This document shows, in pieces, positions 1 to 13,500 of a DNA stretch of 64,000 nt. The notes under the pieces were generated by a model. That model had not been told where the DNA came from, did not search any database, and was given only the letters and a program-made list of their open reading frames with translations. The first letter of the stretch is position 1, and every line of letters begins with the position of its first letter. Source of the stretch: Echinometra lucunter (Eukaryota; Echinodermata; Echinoidea; Camarodonta; Echinometridae); contig CM057162.1 in NCBI GenBank assembly GCA_029962745.1, positions 21,231,319 through 21,295,318 on the forward strand. The letters are read 5' to 3'. A program made the translations under genes and the position numbers.

Positions 1-1481
1 TATCCTCGAAAATGCCGATTTTTATTTTTCGTGTATTGTTCTTTCATCTGGCTTAAGGAAAATAAATTGATATCATTATATTAATCCTATACTGAAGGAT
101 TGAAAGGGCGGATCCGGGATTTTTCAGGAACGGTGGACCGACAGAGATAATAATAATAATAAGAAGAAGAAGAAGAAGAATCATTATTGAATAAATGAAT
201 GAAAAGGAGCCGCGGCCGATTTGCGCCCCCCCCCCATCCGCCACTGGTGAAAGGTATGAGGCACGGTATGATAGTATGCTGTACATGTATTTCCTTGTGA
301 CTCTTCCTATTCACTGTACTCAAGTGTGACTATTATGTCTAAGAAATCGGGCAAGGTAATTTACCATGCATCTTTACTGGTTAACAAAATACTTTATGGT
401 TTAATACATCTCACTTTGGCAAAATGTAATATTCAAGTAAAATATTTTGGACAAACCTATTATAATTATGTAAATATTATTTATACAGTGAGATGCGATA
501 AGCATATAAAATGAAATTTTAAAAAAAGACATGCGTCGTATAAGATTCAGATGGATCAGGAATTCTACCATTTCCCCCTGATTTTCTACCAATATTTACT
601 TCCCAACAGGGGGGGGGGGGGGCGCTACAGGGGGCAGGGGGCAAAGAAGAAGAAGAAGAAGAAAATAAGAAAGAATATGCGCGAAGAGAGGGCAAGGTCG
701 TGCAACTATACATGGCGCTGCCTTCTCTTTCCCCATACTCTTCTCATATTTCTTTCACCATCACCATCATCATCATCATCCTCTTCTTCTTCTCTTTCTT
801 CGAACTCAGGTCGAAGAAATGCCAGTGTAAATAATTAGGTAAGGTAATGAGCTCAGCTTTGGCTGCTTTTTATTTAAAAAATACATGTAAAAACGTGTTT
901 TTTTATCGGATGAATAAACCATTATAAAAAAAAAAAGAATAACACAAATAATTGAAAAGAAAAAATGAAAAACTTAACAGGTAATTTGATGTTATTCCCT
1001 TGTGTTGGCGCTGTTCAAATCTGTCGTTGAACATCATCAAGATAATGTATTTTGGATTTATTGGATGAATGATTCTTTTACAAGACATGTGATGCGCATG
1101 CAACAATAATGTGTTTTTGAGCTTCCGTTGTAATTGAGAAAAACTATTGTTCCCCATCCTCATAGGTTATCAATTATCATACATATCATTTCACTTTGCA
1201 TGCCTCTGTTCCTCAGAACAACAATGGTTCAAGTGATAAATCTTCTTATAGATTGTTACTCTCAACACCCTGCATTACTTTTTAATTCTAAGATAAATAT
1301 AAGGTGGGGGAGCCTTTAGCTGGCCTAAATTTGATGTGGAATATACTTTCCCTCAAGAAATTAGAAGTAGTATTTCAGTTGAAGTAACCTTAAATATCTG
1401 TTAAATTTGACTTTCCCTTCATTATCCTCCCCTATTATACCCTTTTTTCTATCAATTTTGTATGTGATATACATGTGATTT

Positions 1482-1606
1482 CAGTGGCGCCGGAATGTTC
1501 TGAATCAGACAAAGGATTGGCACTGATTGGAGGGGCTAGCCATTGTTAACACACAATGGCTTGCCCCTCCAATCTTTTGTCCCCTCAGAGCTTTCCGGCG
1601 CCACTG
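1482..1606. mobile_element. hAT-type foldback MITE with perfect 8-bp TSD
   Basis: The element starts with CAGTGGCGCCGGAA and ends with its reverse complement. The 8-bp direct repeat TGTGATTT flanks it exactly (1474-1481 and 1607-1614). The arms pair over much of their length around a short centre near CATTGTTAACACACAATG. An 8-bp TSD with CAGTG-type termini is characteristic of the hAT superfamily. It is far too small to encode a transposase, so it is non-autonomous. Confidence 0.85.
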
Positions 1607-2988
1607 TGTGATTTCATCTATTGCACAAGCCTTTCCGCCTCGAGAATAGATTTTATTTATTTTTGAAAAAAAGGGAAAGGAAGTCTTAAACTTTTGTTAA
1701 ATGGTCTCCTTAATTGAACAGGTACAAATACTATTTTATTTTATGCTTTGTTTCTGTTTAATTAATCTTTTTGTTTATAAACTTAACGTTATCTTTTATG
1801 TCGATTTATAATTATGTTTATGCTTATCTTTATTTATGAAAGAAGAATGGAATATTGATGTTTATCAATGAAATTCAATAAATACAGATGGAGCCCTCCA
1901 GATAACCTCCTTTTTCTTAAGTTGTTGTTTTGTGGTTGTTGTTGTTCTTGTTATTGTTGTTGTTCTTCTTCTTCTTTTTTCTTCTTCTTCTTCTCCTCCT
2001 CCTCCTCCTTCTTCTTTTCCTCCTCCTTCTTCTCAAATTATATACCTGTTTTTCTTGTTTGTTTTAATATGGATTTTCCCTGTTTTTCTTGAACAATAAA
2101 ACAATTTAATGAATGCTGTGAATGCAGTGGCGTATTATGGCGCCCGGGGCGAACAATGAAAAATTAGACGTAATTTTACCATTGTGATCATTAAAAAGTT
2201 ATGGAATATGCGAATAAGAAGTGGGCAATGATTTGTGTACACAAAGGAGCGTGAGGTAAAAAAAAAAAAAAAAAACCCTTCATATAAGTAAAATATGAGG
2301 AATGATTTTCATTCATCAGCATCTTGAAACAAATGTATTTTTGATGACATTGCATAAAGGAGTAATAGAAAAATAAGTAACTAGCCTTAATTCGAATTAG
2401 CAATGAAGTAAAATAATCAGTGATAATAAGAAAGATCTTAGTGGCTGTGGAAAGAATGAAGACATTTAAGAGAAGGTAAGAAAGGGGTAGTAAAGAAGAG
2501 TAAGAAAGGAAGCGGAAGAGTAGTAAAAAAATATATAGAGGTATGAAACATTGCAATGATTTTTATGAACAATGTGTACATGATCGTAAAGGCTATATGA
2601 ATAAATTATTTGTGGTGTGGCTTTCAGGTATACAGTAACGGTATTGGGAGAATGCTTTCCACAAGAAAGGAAAATTTAATAGCCAGCAAAGCAACAAATT
2701 AAGCTGCGCCATTATTTTTCAAATTCTGAACCCTTCTAAAAAGGTTATTTAAGAAAGCCTATGACATCTTGAGAGGAAATATATTCATGGGAGGGAGAAT
2801 TGGGGACGGGTCGCATATCCCTTAAAGATTATGATTTTACTTTTCTCCCTTTTCTTTTTCTCTAAACGGTTATTAAATTAGGAGATATATTATATCCAAT
2901 CCTTGCATAAAATCCCCGTTAAGGATATAAACTCGGAGATATAATACATTATTTCTCTGTTTAGAGTACTAAAATCACTCCTACTTCT

Positions 2989-3177
2989 TTCCTAGAGGTC
3001 TTGTGGCCCAGTGGATAAGTCTCCGGACTTTGAACCACAAGCTCCGGGGTTCGATTCCCTGCGACGGCACTAATGTCCTCTGGCAAGATTATGAATCTAC
3101 ATGCATTTGCCACGTTTTTCGGATGGTGACGCGTTAAAGTCGGTCCCAGACGTAAATAATCATATTTCATTGATACA
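2989..3177 (+). repeat. tRNA-derived SINE (family A, copy 1)
   Basis: The head is tRNA-like: an A-box-like stretch (GTGGCCCAGTGGATAAG) followed by a B box (GGTTCGATTCC), which together form an internal RNA polymerase III promoter. The body contains GTCGGTCCCAGACGTAAATA and ends in a weak A-rich tail. A second copy with the same body lies at 55935-56072, which supports a dispersed family over a functional tRNA gene. The acceptor stem does not pair as in a tRNA. Confidence 0.75.
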
Positions 3178-3198
3178 CGTCTGTAAAAACCAATGGGG

Positions 3199-3230
<32 letters not shown>

Positions 3231-3293
3231 GAGGAGGAGAGATGAAAGAGAGGGATAGGCGGAGAGAGAGGGAGAGAGAGAGAGAGAGAGACG

Positions 3294-3353
<60 letters not shown>
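3199..3353. repeat. GA microsatellite
   Basis: A nearly uninterrupted (GA)n tract, partly broken by GGAGA units, about 150 bases long. Confidence 0.95.
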
Positions 3354-3354
<1 letters not shown>

Positions 3355-3949
3355 CTTTTCAGAAAAGTGATTTACGCCGATGATGTAGGCCTACAGCCCT
3401 CAATGAGCATATCCCCCGGGTTACGTATACATCACCCCTCCCCATACCCCCCCCCCCCCATACCACCACCATCACCACTACTACAATCACGTACCCTAGC
3501 TCTTCGCCTTGAAAGAAGGTATTGGATCCTGAATTATCCAGTTTTAGAAAAGCTACACAAACCAAATTTAAGCTTGCAAATGTTCAGTACTGCACATATT
3601 CTCAGTCTACAGCCTTTTGCTCCAACAGTGTAGGAGCTGCTATGCCCCGCCTTCGTTTTTCTCGTTATTCACAAGTATTTAAATTATGAATATTCATATA
3701 TCACCCTCCATTCTGTCAACGGCTTCACATTTCTAATTCCAACTTTAGAAAGGCTTTTGAAGTAATTTTAAATCTTCCCAAATGCTTAGGTTGATTACCA
3801 CTTGATTTGTTTACTGTTATTTCCCACACTGGAATAAATCATAGAAATATGAGTTATTTCATTTACATATTCATCAATGGATTACGAAGCTGACCAACCC
3901 CATTCGAGATCACTCCCGCGCGAAATTCTGGCTCTGCTATCTCGCGCCT

Positions 3950-4476
3950 AAGCTTATTGTGTGTACAGTGTACGTAAATTAATGAATGACCGGGCCGGGC
4001 GCCGGCGCGGGATCTATTTCGAGCTAGCGCTAGCGCCAGCTATAGCATGAGCTGGGCCTGGGCTGCCGAATCGGATCGATACTTTAGTTTGCAAGGCTGG
4101 GGCGGCGTTCGAGATCATTCATGACCTGTGAAATTAAAGTTAAAGTTGGGCTGAAAAAAAAATCTGTAGGGATTATCATTTACCATTTTGCATCCCTTCA
4201 GCAATAATCACTATATTACAATCTACATAGGTGTTTTTCTAGGTCGAGAAAAGGTTTGATGAGTATGATAGCGAAAAGCTCAGCTCCGTGAGCTTCGAAC
4301 CGGTTGATTTGGCGTGACTGATCATCGAGGACCTTGCAGAACAGCACAGCCTCAGGCTCAGCACAGGCAGGGCAGCAGATCGGGTCTACCATACAAGCGA
4401 AATCGAAGACGCGCCAAGCCCAAGGTCTACTTAGCCCTGGCAAAGATTGAGAATAGGTTTGCTAGCTGAATTCGAG
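3950..4476 (+). promoter_or_regulatory. Candidate promoter and 5' UTR region of gene 1
   Basis: This is a locally GC- and CpG-richer stretch (for example GGGCGCCGGCGCGGG near 3997 and palindromic GCTAGCGCTAGC near 4024) ending at the proposed start codon of the Cut8-like gene. No TATA box is evident. The call rests on base composition and position only; the transcription start cannot be placed from sequence. Confidence 0.35.
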
Positions 4477-4546
4477 ATGTTTCCAGGAAGATTCACCAGC
4501 ACATCAAGGCCTAATAGTGTCTTGCGAGAGCTTCCAGTGTTAGGAA
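4477..4546 (+). CDS. Cut8-like gene, coding exon 1
   Basis: Begins MFPGRFTSTSRPNSVLRELP and ends in phase 1 at donor A|GTAAGT. The phase fits exon 2 exactly (A plus CT gives Thr). Low-complexity Ser/Thr/Arg content fits a disordered N-terminus. Confidence 0.6.
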
Positions 4547-7500
4547 GTAAGTTAACCCTAATTTCTGAGGCTTGACCTTGTTACACTATTTTTTAGGAAA
4601 ATGAGTGAGTGAGCAAGGTGAGAAAAAGAAATGAAGTTATGATGACGAATAGCAGAGAGGCATGAATGTGTAATCATTAAAGTTAGAAAGGAGTTAAGGT
4701 AAGAAAATGGCAAACTAGAAGTTATGGCATTATCGTGAAATAGGAATCCGCCGTTCACTTTGTACTGCTTTATTCAGTCACACGCATTGGTTTCCTTTTT
4801 TCACCTCCATTCTCTTTGTACACAACTTCACAAGTACAAATGAACGCGTGGTTTCCTAAACCACGATATGGCCGAAATTAGGGGATTCGCTATTCTTGTT
4901 TGCCATTTTCTTTTCCTTAGGCTTAGATTCTAGATTAGGCTTAGATCTAACTTCTAAGTGACTCTTGGACCAGATGCACACATGTGCCATTTGAATTGTA
5001 CAGTGCAGAGACTGCTGAAATTCGAGGTAAGGCTAAGCTATAGGGACAAGCCCATAACTGAATTCAAAATGACTTACAGTTACAAATATGTTTTTGTCAA
5101 TTATGTTCTGATTATCACATTGTCCTCTTGGCTCTCAGATTCCTGGTTATTTGATGAAAATAATTTTGAAAATAATGAAAGAGCTGCTTAAGGGATTATC
5201 TCATCAAGGTTCATGGTTCAAGGATTCATGTGATTTTTTGCCCAGAAATGTCAAAATCACAAATGTTTCACACTCAATGTTGTGCGCATCGTCCCTGTTA
5301 CCGCTGCCGCTGGGATGGGCTACATTTGCTTGCAAGCACACAAATGAATATAGCATGCGTGTCTGGTCCCCTATTCTCCGGGTTTGCCAGGAAAGAAAAG
5401 CTGCAAGATAACTATGATATAACATTTATAAAAATAATTTTTCACTATTTTCAGTCTGTTTGAATATGGAGTGAAAATGATGCAATCCACTTGATTGATT
5501 AGGCTGGTCAATCTGCATGTTACACTATTAACCTGAGATTTGAATCTGCTGAACTTCATCTAACTTTATTTGATTTCGTTTTCCAGCTGACAATGATGCC
5601 AACATTGGAAGGGCACCTCGAGTCGGTAGTGCAACAATCATCACCATGAGCCCTGAGCGCCCCCCTAGGATACCAATTCATGCAATGGGAGGAGAGGGGC
5701 CGTTCTGCTCACCTGTTCAGTACCTCTATGCTACCGGTAGAACTAGGAGGAGGCTGCAACTATACCCGGGTGAGTACACAGTTCACTTTCTGCATTCCAT
5801 TTTGGTACAGCTCTCTTAGATACATTAAATTGCACATTGTTTCAATAGGTTTTTTTAATGGGTTAATTAAATGTCCATAATTAAATTGGTATTTCAGTTG
5901 GTATTCAATGGGTCAGTTGGTCCAATTGATGAGAATGGCACCTGCTAATTGAAAATTTACTTATTTCACACATCCTTTTAATGTGCATGTCAGAAACTTC
6001 ATATTTTGTAAATATGATTTCCATTCCATTTATGTTTGGTTTTCATTGTCTCACTTCATATTTATGCCAGTGATTAACAAGAAAACATTGAGACTTACAT
6101 GTATGGAGGATGAAGAGACCAATATATTGAAGAATGTAGTTTTGTTAATAGCTCTGGATGAAATCTCTGATCATTTATTAGCTCATTTTAGATAATGCAA
6201 AGCCATGACAGATTTTTGCGTATCGTGAAATTTCTCGAATTTTTCATCTTCATTCAAGGTATTGATTTCCAAGTTTTCATGTTTTTTAAAATTCCTCTTC
6301 TAGACCTGGACCGTCCTGTGTCACCCACCTTTGACGATTTCAATCCCCAGCAGACCAGCACCCCAGGTCCTTCCTCTCCTTGCAGATCGTCGCCTCGTAC
6401 ATCACCACGGAAACGCAACATCACTCAGACATCTGATTACTACAGTCATCTGGGCACAGCAGAAGAGAGCATTCTCCAGGAGAGTGTTTCTTGGCTGAGG
6501 AGAGCTAAGAAAGCCAGGAAGGAGAGGAGGGAGTCTGCAGTGGATCTTGTCAAGAGGTTGAGGGCATTGACTGCAGATCAGCTAGCAACGGTGATCGGTG
6601 ACTTAATCAAACAACATCCAGACTTGGAGGAGGTAGGGTCTCATGACAGAGAGAGTATCACCTGCATTATTATACCTGACTGATAAGATTGTACATTTAT
6701 CTTGGTGTGGCCTTAAAAGCATAACCTTTTATAGATTTTTAACCTACATGTATATGTAATACCTCTTGTCCTCTTATACAAGGTACATATATTCCTGTCT
6801 TTGGGACTAAGTCTTGCAATGTGGAAAGTTGTTCCGTCACATTTTGCTGCTTTATGGAGACAGAATTTATGTTACCACTAGTGTACATGTATGTACATGT
6901 AAGTGTAGGGTACATTGAAGGGGAAGCCAATATTAAACTGAAATCAGAGGGGTTGTGTTTTTTTTTTTTTAAGGGGGGGGGGGCAGTTGCTTTGCGGCTT
7001 CATTTAAAGAGCATGTTATGATACTTCACACTTTGTTTTAAAAATTGAACTCCAAATATGTTTGTTTTTTTCCCTGACAACTTGTTCCAGGATCTTCAAG
7101 ACTTGATTCCTGAGCCTGATACATCATCCTGCGAGGAGGACATATGTGAACTGCTCCATAACATCTACCGGGCTATGCCAAGACAAAGACTCAGCTCATC
7201 ACGCAGTGCCTACTCATACAGGCAGGTTAGATTGCACATCATTAAATTCAAGGTAAGAGTTTATGCATGAACAATGAATTCTCACGTTTCACAATGCATG
7301 CACCACCAACGTCCGTACCATGGGAGGCCTATTTTCCCACTCGCTGGTCGACAACTATTTCCAAGATAGCACACAAAGCGAGTGAGACTTTGACCATTCG
7401 GAGAAATATTTAACTGACTGAGGATTCCCAAGCGCAGTCAAGAATAAGGATTAGTTAGAATAACGAGCAGTGAGAGATCAGAGAAAAAATTAAGTATTAG

Positions 7501-10500
7501 AAGTGTGTAATCACTTAGAAAAGGAGTGGAAAAGGCAACTTATGCAAGGTGTGGATGGTACTGTTGTCAACCCATTAACATGCTAAAGCGACTGTCACAA
7601 CTGAACCGAAAGAGGGTGCTGGGATTGTGAAATGCGAGAATTGTAGAAACCAGAGTAAACAAAGTTTTGCTGCTCTTCAAATGATATTCACTGGTTAGAA
7701 GGTTTTTTATTGAATACATAAATCGTTTAGGTTACTGAGTGTTTGAAGGGGGATGGTCTGATATTATATCGTGCCATATGGTACTTTACATGTACATGTA
7801 GGTCTCATCTACCATATATGTTGTAAAGAAATATTGTTTGCTGTCCTCTTTGGCTGATATTGATGTTGGCCACTAATGATACTGTATGAGCTGAAATTTT
7901 CGCGGTGGTTTTATTTTCGCGAATTTCGCGAATCACTCACCTATCGCGAATTTAACAACACGCGAAAATATCCACACGTAAATTTGCTTTTTACCTCACA
8001 GCGCAGCGTCATTGGCACATAGTACAGTTGTCATTGCCTGTAACCAAATGCCTATGCACTATGCATGTGGAAAGTGCACTGCAGCAGTCCTTCACCCAGT
8101 GTGTATGTAGCATAACACACACAGACACACAGAAATTTTCACTCGCCACAAGTAAGCTCCGTACATGGTCACCTCTAAAACCCCTATAAGAAACACAATT
8201 CTGCTTCCCAAAATATGGAATCGGTGCCATTTTTCCAAAGCACGCAGGGCTTTAGTGGGGTGGTAAGTAAGAGGGTCGCTGAAAACGCGCTATAAATCAA
8301 GAAATCAGGGGTTTTATGACAGCATTTTTTGTTTATCGCAAGCTACGAGTTTGATGGTATTGGCAAAAAATAATAAAAAAGCAAATCCTCTGGATCTGCC
8401 GATATGGCTCATTCATGTACAAATAAGTTTACTGCAAGTCTTGCTCTTGCGCTCGCAAATTTAACAACTCGCGAAAATGTCTGTGAGCCTGTGATTCGCG
8501 AAAATATATGTACATGAAAATATTGGCGTATACAGTACTTGAAAAGTGAAGTTACATGTACATGTATACCAAGGAGTTGTGTTAAATACACTGTAGTGAG
8601 GCCTATAGTACTGACCATTTACAAACCTTGTCCATTGACTCACCATGTAACTCATTGTTACTGATCACTCATTCATGAATGGTCAACACTGAAAAGAGGG
8701 TTGAAAATCCACTTCCAAGAAATAACAACAACCATTCACTAAGGGATCTATTCAGGAAGGTTTTGGGCAGTCCCATACAAGATCAAGCTAAAACAGTAGG
8801 GGCTGGCCTTATTGTGTGGATATTGCAGTTTAAACTGCATTATTTGGAGCATTATTTGGAGATTTACAATAGTTAGAACATGTAGAAACATGTGCACTAA
8901 ATGGGTATTAGCATACATGACTTATTGTGAAGCTTATCCAAATGTAGTGTATGTGATCAATGTAGTGATGCAATTACTTTTCAAATTATTATCGGTATAT
9001 TAAACCTTTTTGCGCCAAGTTAGTTTTGAGGGGAAAATGAGGACAATAATTGTTCTTTTTGATATTTTCTTCAAAATTCTGCTTTCCTTAGTGCTGTATT
9101 GACGTAATTCTATAAAACCAGTTAAGTGCACTAGATGTTTTTTTGTTGTTGTTTTCTTTTTCTACATGTACAATATCTGGTACAATGGGGAAGGAGAAAA
9201 CTGCATTGCATTGATTCAAAAAGAAAGCACAGAGAGTTAAGAAAAAGAAGGAACAAAATTGACCTGAAAAAAATAAACCTCTTACAGATAATTACTATTT
9301 TGGTTCCAAATTGGCATTTTTGGTTAAATTTTGTAATGTTCATTGTTGTTGCTTTATTTTTCTATGCATTTTGAGCTTTTCAAACTATGTGAGAGTGGAA
9401 AAGAAGAATGATTGTTTTGAGTTTTAGGAGTGAAATCTAATTTAGCTCTTAGGAAAGCTCTGTACTACTATGGGTAGTACATCGAAGCTGACAAATTTGT
9501 TAATTTTCTGATTTTGTTTTCTGTTTTTCTTTTGACCTATACAGAAAGAATGTATCCATCATGGCCGTCATTTCTTGAAGTGTAAAGCCTGGGATGCAGC
9601 AGTCAGATATGTTCTGGCTGTCTGGCAACATGTCCACAAACTACCTGTGTGAGTATGATTACCTCCCTCATGGGAAAGGTTTACATTTAAACCATGGTTT
9701 GAATATAAACCATGATTTACATGTAACTTCCATCAGCGTAGTACGTGCATGTCCTCTTGTCCAATGGGACAGTAAAGGGGTGTTCAGATACGGCACGACA
9801 TTGTGCCACCACTTATTTCACAGTGAATGCGCATTAACCCGTCAACTCTTAAATAAAAGAGAACTTTGTCAAAACTTGTGCACACAAACTAATGACATAT
9901 TTTGTGCAAACTTTTTAAGAATATGATTGGTGCACATTTTTTTTTGCAGCCAGGCAGGACAAAAAAAAATGTGTCCTGCCTCGATGGCATTTTTTTGTCG
10001 CCTCATACCCCATCGAGTTGTACACTAAAAATGTTACAGGGATCTGTTGCGGGGACATGCTGCCTCATATCAGAACACCCGTAATGCACTATTATACATT
10101 TATATCATATGCTTATTTTATCTTTCATTTACTTCAAACTTCTTAACTGTTTACCCTTACAATGCGGTTGAAAGTATTTCTAGGGTTATTTCACATGTAC
10201 ACAAGTTATTTTTTCATGCAATTGGTGCACTTTAATCCTCTAAAAGGAGTGGACCAACCAGCTACGTGTCAAACCTGAGGATGAGATCACTGATAATTAC
10301 TATTCTTCTAACAGGCCTGTGTATAGAGTTCATTTCCCAGGGGCAGGGGGATTAAAAGAGGTACATACAATAAAAGGGTGTATACAGTCCCTAGTCTTAA
10401 GCATAAGAAATGGGTCAAAGTTTGTCAAAGAACCAAACAAGTTGTGTCCTATTCTTCTATAATTAGATCCTTGGTGTGTCTTGAATGGAGTGAACTTAGG

Positions 10501-13500
10501 ACAATGAATGACCATTAAACTGCTTGAGGGATCAGAAATGGTCATTCAGATTCCTTGCATCTATTGAAACAGGATGTGGGTTTATTTGGAAGGTCAAAGA
10601 CTTTTGGAAGAGAGCAACCAGGATTGCGTTGGATGGTGTTTCTATCTTTTGATTAAGGATTAAAGATAAAAGTCACATGGTATTTTAAATGCCCCACTGT
10701 GTGTTGTGTCTGGGACTCTGAGGATCTCATTATTTGATTTCTTTACTGAGACATTCCCATAGGAGAATAGGTCCTTTCAACATTTACATTTGTTGTGTCG
10801 TTTGTGCCTACAATGAGAAATAATCATGTTTTAAAACAGGACCTTTTATTTTTAATGAATACAAGTATATGAACTGTTAAGTGCCTTTGCCTGTCAAGTT
10901 TGATCAACACTAAAAGACTGCTCATTAAAGTTTTAATTCACAGGAAGGTTAAAATTCTTTGAGAATATTTTATGATTCTTTAACCAAAGAGAGGCATTTA
11001 TTTAAAAAAAAAGAAGAAGAAAGCCTAGCATTCACTTTAAAGATGCTCAGTCGTGGGCTTTCATGGGGAATTTGACACACCACTAGGGTGCTTGCCCAGT
11101 AACAGGTGTTGTCCATCACTACGAGTTTTATGACCAACAGACCTTAATGCCCTGTATATTCCATCCTTTGCCCCATATGTCAAAGTCATTATCTCACTTT
11201 CCCTGGCCAGAGGATGCCCGAAGAAGGCCGAAGAGTGTTAATGGTGAGACAGCTTCTTTTGCTGTGCTCCAGAAATATAGCTATTACAGGTATTTCCAGT
11301 GCATTTCACAAAGTCTTGTGTCAGCAAATTATGATCCACTTCCCATTAAAAGCCCACAACTGAATGTCTTTAAGGTAAACATAATTCTAGAGAGTGCAGA
11401 CAAAAAAAAACCCACCCCAAAATACACTGTATACAGGTAGCACTACTAGCTTATGTCCCATTTTATTTGTGATTTTTCATTTTCTTGTTTCTCTTGAATA
11501 TTTTCAACCCTTCTTTAGTGAATTTTTTTTCCCCATTGTTAGCAGCTGACTTATCCATGGACTATGGCCCCTGTATTGAAGTAGGCACACAAACATAACA
11601 TAACTACTACATTTATAACTTTTGTTTTGTTTTGTTTTTTTCTTTTTCTTTTATACTTATTCTGTTATTTGAACATTGTTCTCTCTGTATATTTATCTTG
11701 GATGAGCACACAAGCATAGTGCACATGACTTTGCTTGCTCTCTACAAGAGCTTCTGAGGACTTCTTATTTAGTGGAGAATAATATAAGAAAAGTTAACAT
11801 GCAAAAGTGATAAACACCATTTTTGAAAATTTTAAAGTAAGGTTGCTGTCATGTAGTACAAAATAATGCTTTTCAAATGATACATTTCTCATTACATATA
11901 AAGTTAGGAAGTTATGGTCAAAAGTAGCATAAATTTTCTTATATTTCTTTATTTTTCTTGATCTTTAATTGAAATTATCTGAATTTGACAAAAATGGATA
12001 TGTCGGTTTTGTATTCAAACTCTTCATTAAAGGTTCTGCGCTTTATGAATTGCTATATTTATTATCATTATTTGTTTAATTGTTTTATTATTATTATTAT
12101 TTTTCTCTTGCTGATTAAGGTGGGAGTGTCCTGCCCATAACCGTCTCAAGACAAGCTGTTATCTTGGACTGGCAGCTGTCTGTGTAGAGTCTCTGAGGAA
12201 AGGTGGCTTCAGTCTACAAGCGTTGGAAGAATTCAGACCAAAGTAAGTAATATGTTAAGGTAACAAAGGGATTAAATGGGGATGTTTAGGTGTAAATGCC
12301 TCTATGGAAACCAATTCTGCTGTCCAATCACAAAAGGAAGCAACTCTGTAGAATACGTTTCAGAGAAAATGAATGCAATATGTCACTGTTTTATGAGGAA
12401 ATTTATTTAGTTGCTTTCTATGTCTGTACAGTCAACTCTGCCTAAGTCGAATTTCTTGGGAATGAAGAAAATGCTTCGACGTAAAGAAAATTCAACTTAT
12501 GAGGGGTCAAAAACAATAGAAAATAAAGGAATAGGACCCAGTATAGACCTTCGACTTAGGCGATTATTCGACTTATGCGACTTCGACTTATGCAGATTTG
12601 ACTGTATTTCGGATATTAGGGGTCATGTGACCTCAATTTCTTCATTATCATGCAGAACTTCATAAATGATACCCCACATGAAGAAAAAGTCAATTTTGAA
12701 AAAAAAAAGAGTTGCTTCCTTCTGTCATTGGACGGCAGAAATGCTGTAATGTAGATGTAAAGCATAGACATATAATAAATCTACTGACGAAAAGCAGCAC
12801 ACGCTTATATCATTACGCGAATGGCATTAGGCCCACCTCTTTCGGATCATTTGAAGGCCGACCTAAGCATCCGTTTTTGTTGCATTATTCATATCTACTG
12901 CGCGTATGGCGCGTATCACTATCATTATGATACTTTGATTTAATGCGCATTTGTGGCGCATTGATTGTGCATCATTGCGCATGTTTTTAGCTGATGGGCG
13001 TAATATTTTAAAACATGCACAAATGCACGCGACTCCTTGGAATCATCTTACAAAATGAATGATCCATTTTTGCTCATAAATATTGATGGGTGCTTAGGTC
13101 GGCCTTCTAATGGATCTCGACAAAATGGCGGAGCTTTAGGGGCCCGGTGTAAAGTCTCTAAAAAAAGGTGATTTCAGTCTACAAGTGTTGGAAAAAAATA
13201 AGACCAAAGTAAGATCTTAAATAAAATGTGTGTGACTAAAAACTTTACATACGTGTATGTATTTAGTATGAGATTTTGAAGGATTCATGTCAGATAACAT
13301 ACGGATTAAAGACGATTTTTCTAAGGTGTAAATACCCCTCTCGAAACCAACCGATTCCCGAAGGAAAGGTGGCTTCGGTCCATAAACATTAGAAGAATTC
13401 AGATCAAAAATAATCTCTGATCTTTCTGGTTATTTTCCACCTCAATGAAGCTTTTAATTACTGAAGTCTCTCATTCCCATAGGCTTTATTACTGGAATCA

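Larger units (their letters stand above)
1..4476. other. Intergenic region upstream of gene 1
   Basis: I see no convincing coding exon here. The region holds simple repeats (an AAT/AAG-rich tract near 150-180, a G run near 610, a pyrimidine-rich stretch at 1960-2035), a hAT-type MITE at 1482-1606, a SINE at 2989-3177 and a long GA tract at 3199-3353. About 2129-2150 reads like a decayed hAT end (CAGTGGCG). The last 500 bases before the gene are less AT-rich and contain CpG clusters. Confidence 0.6.

Noticed and set aside
3000..3070. Possible tRNA gene
   Set aside because: Second dispersed copy at 55935 with the same non-tRNA body shows it is a SINE.
4216..4443. 75-codon ORF on the minus strand with several Cys
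   Set aside because: Overlaps the probable 5' UTR of the Cut8-like gene on the other strand; no recognised motif and no splice logic.
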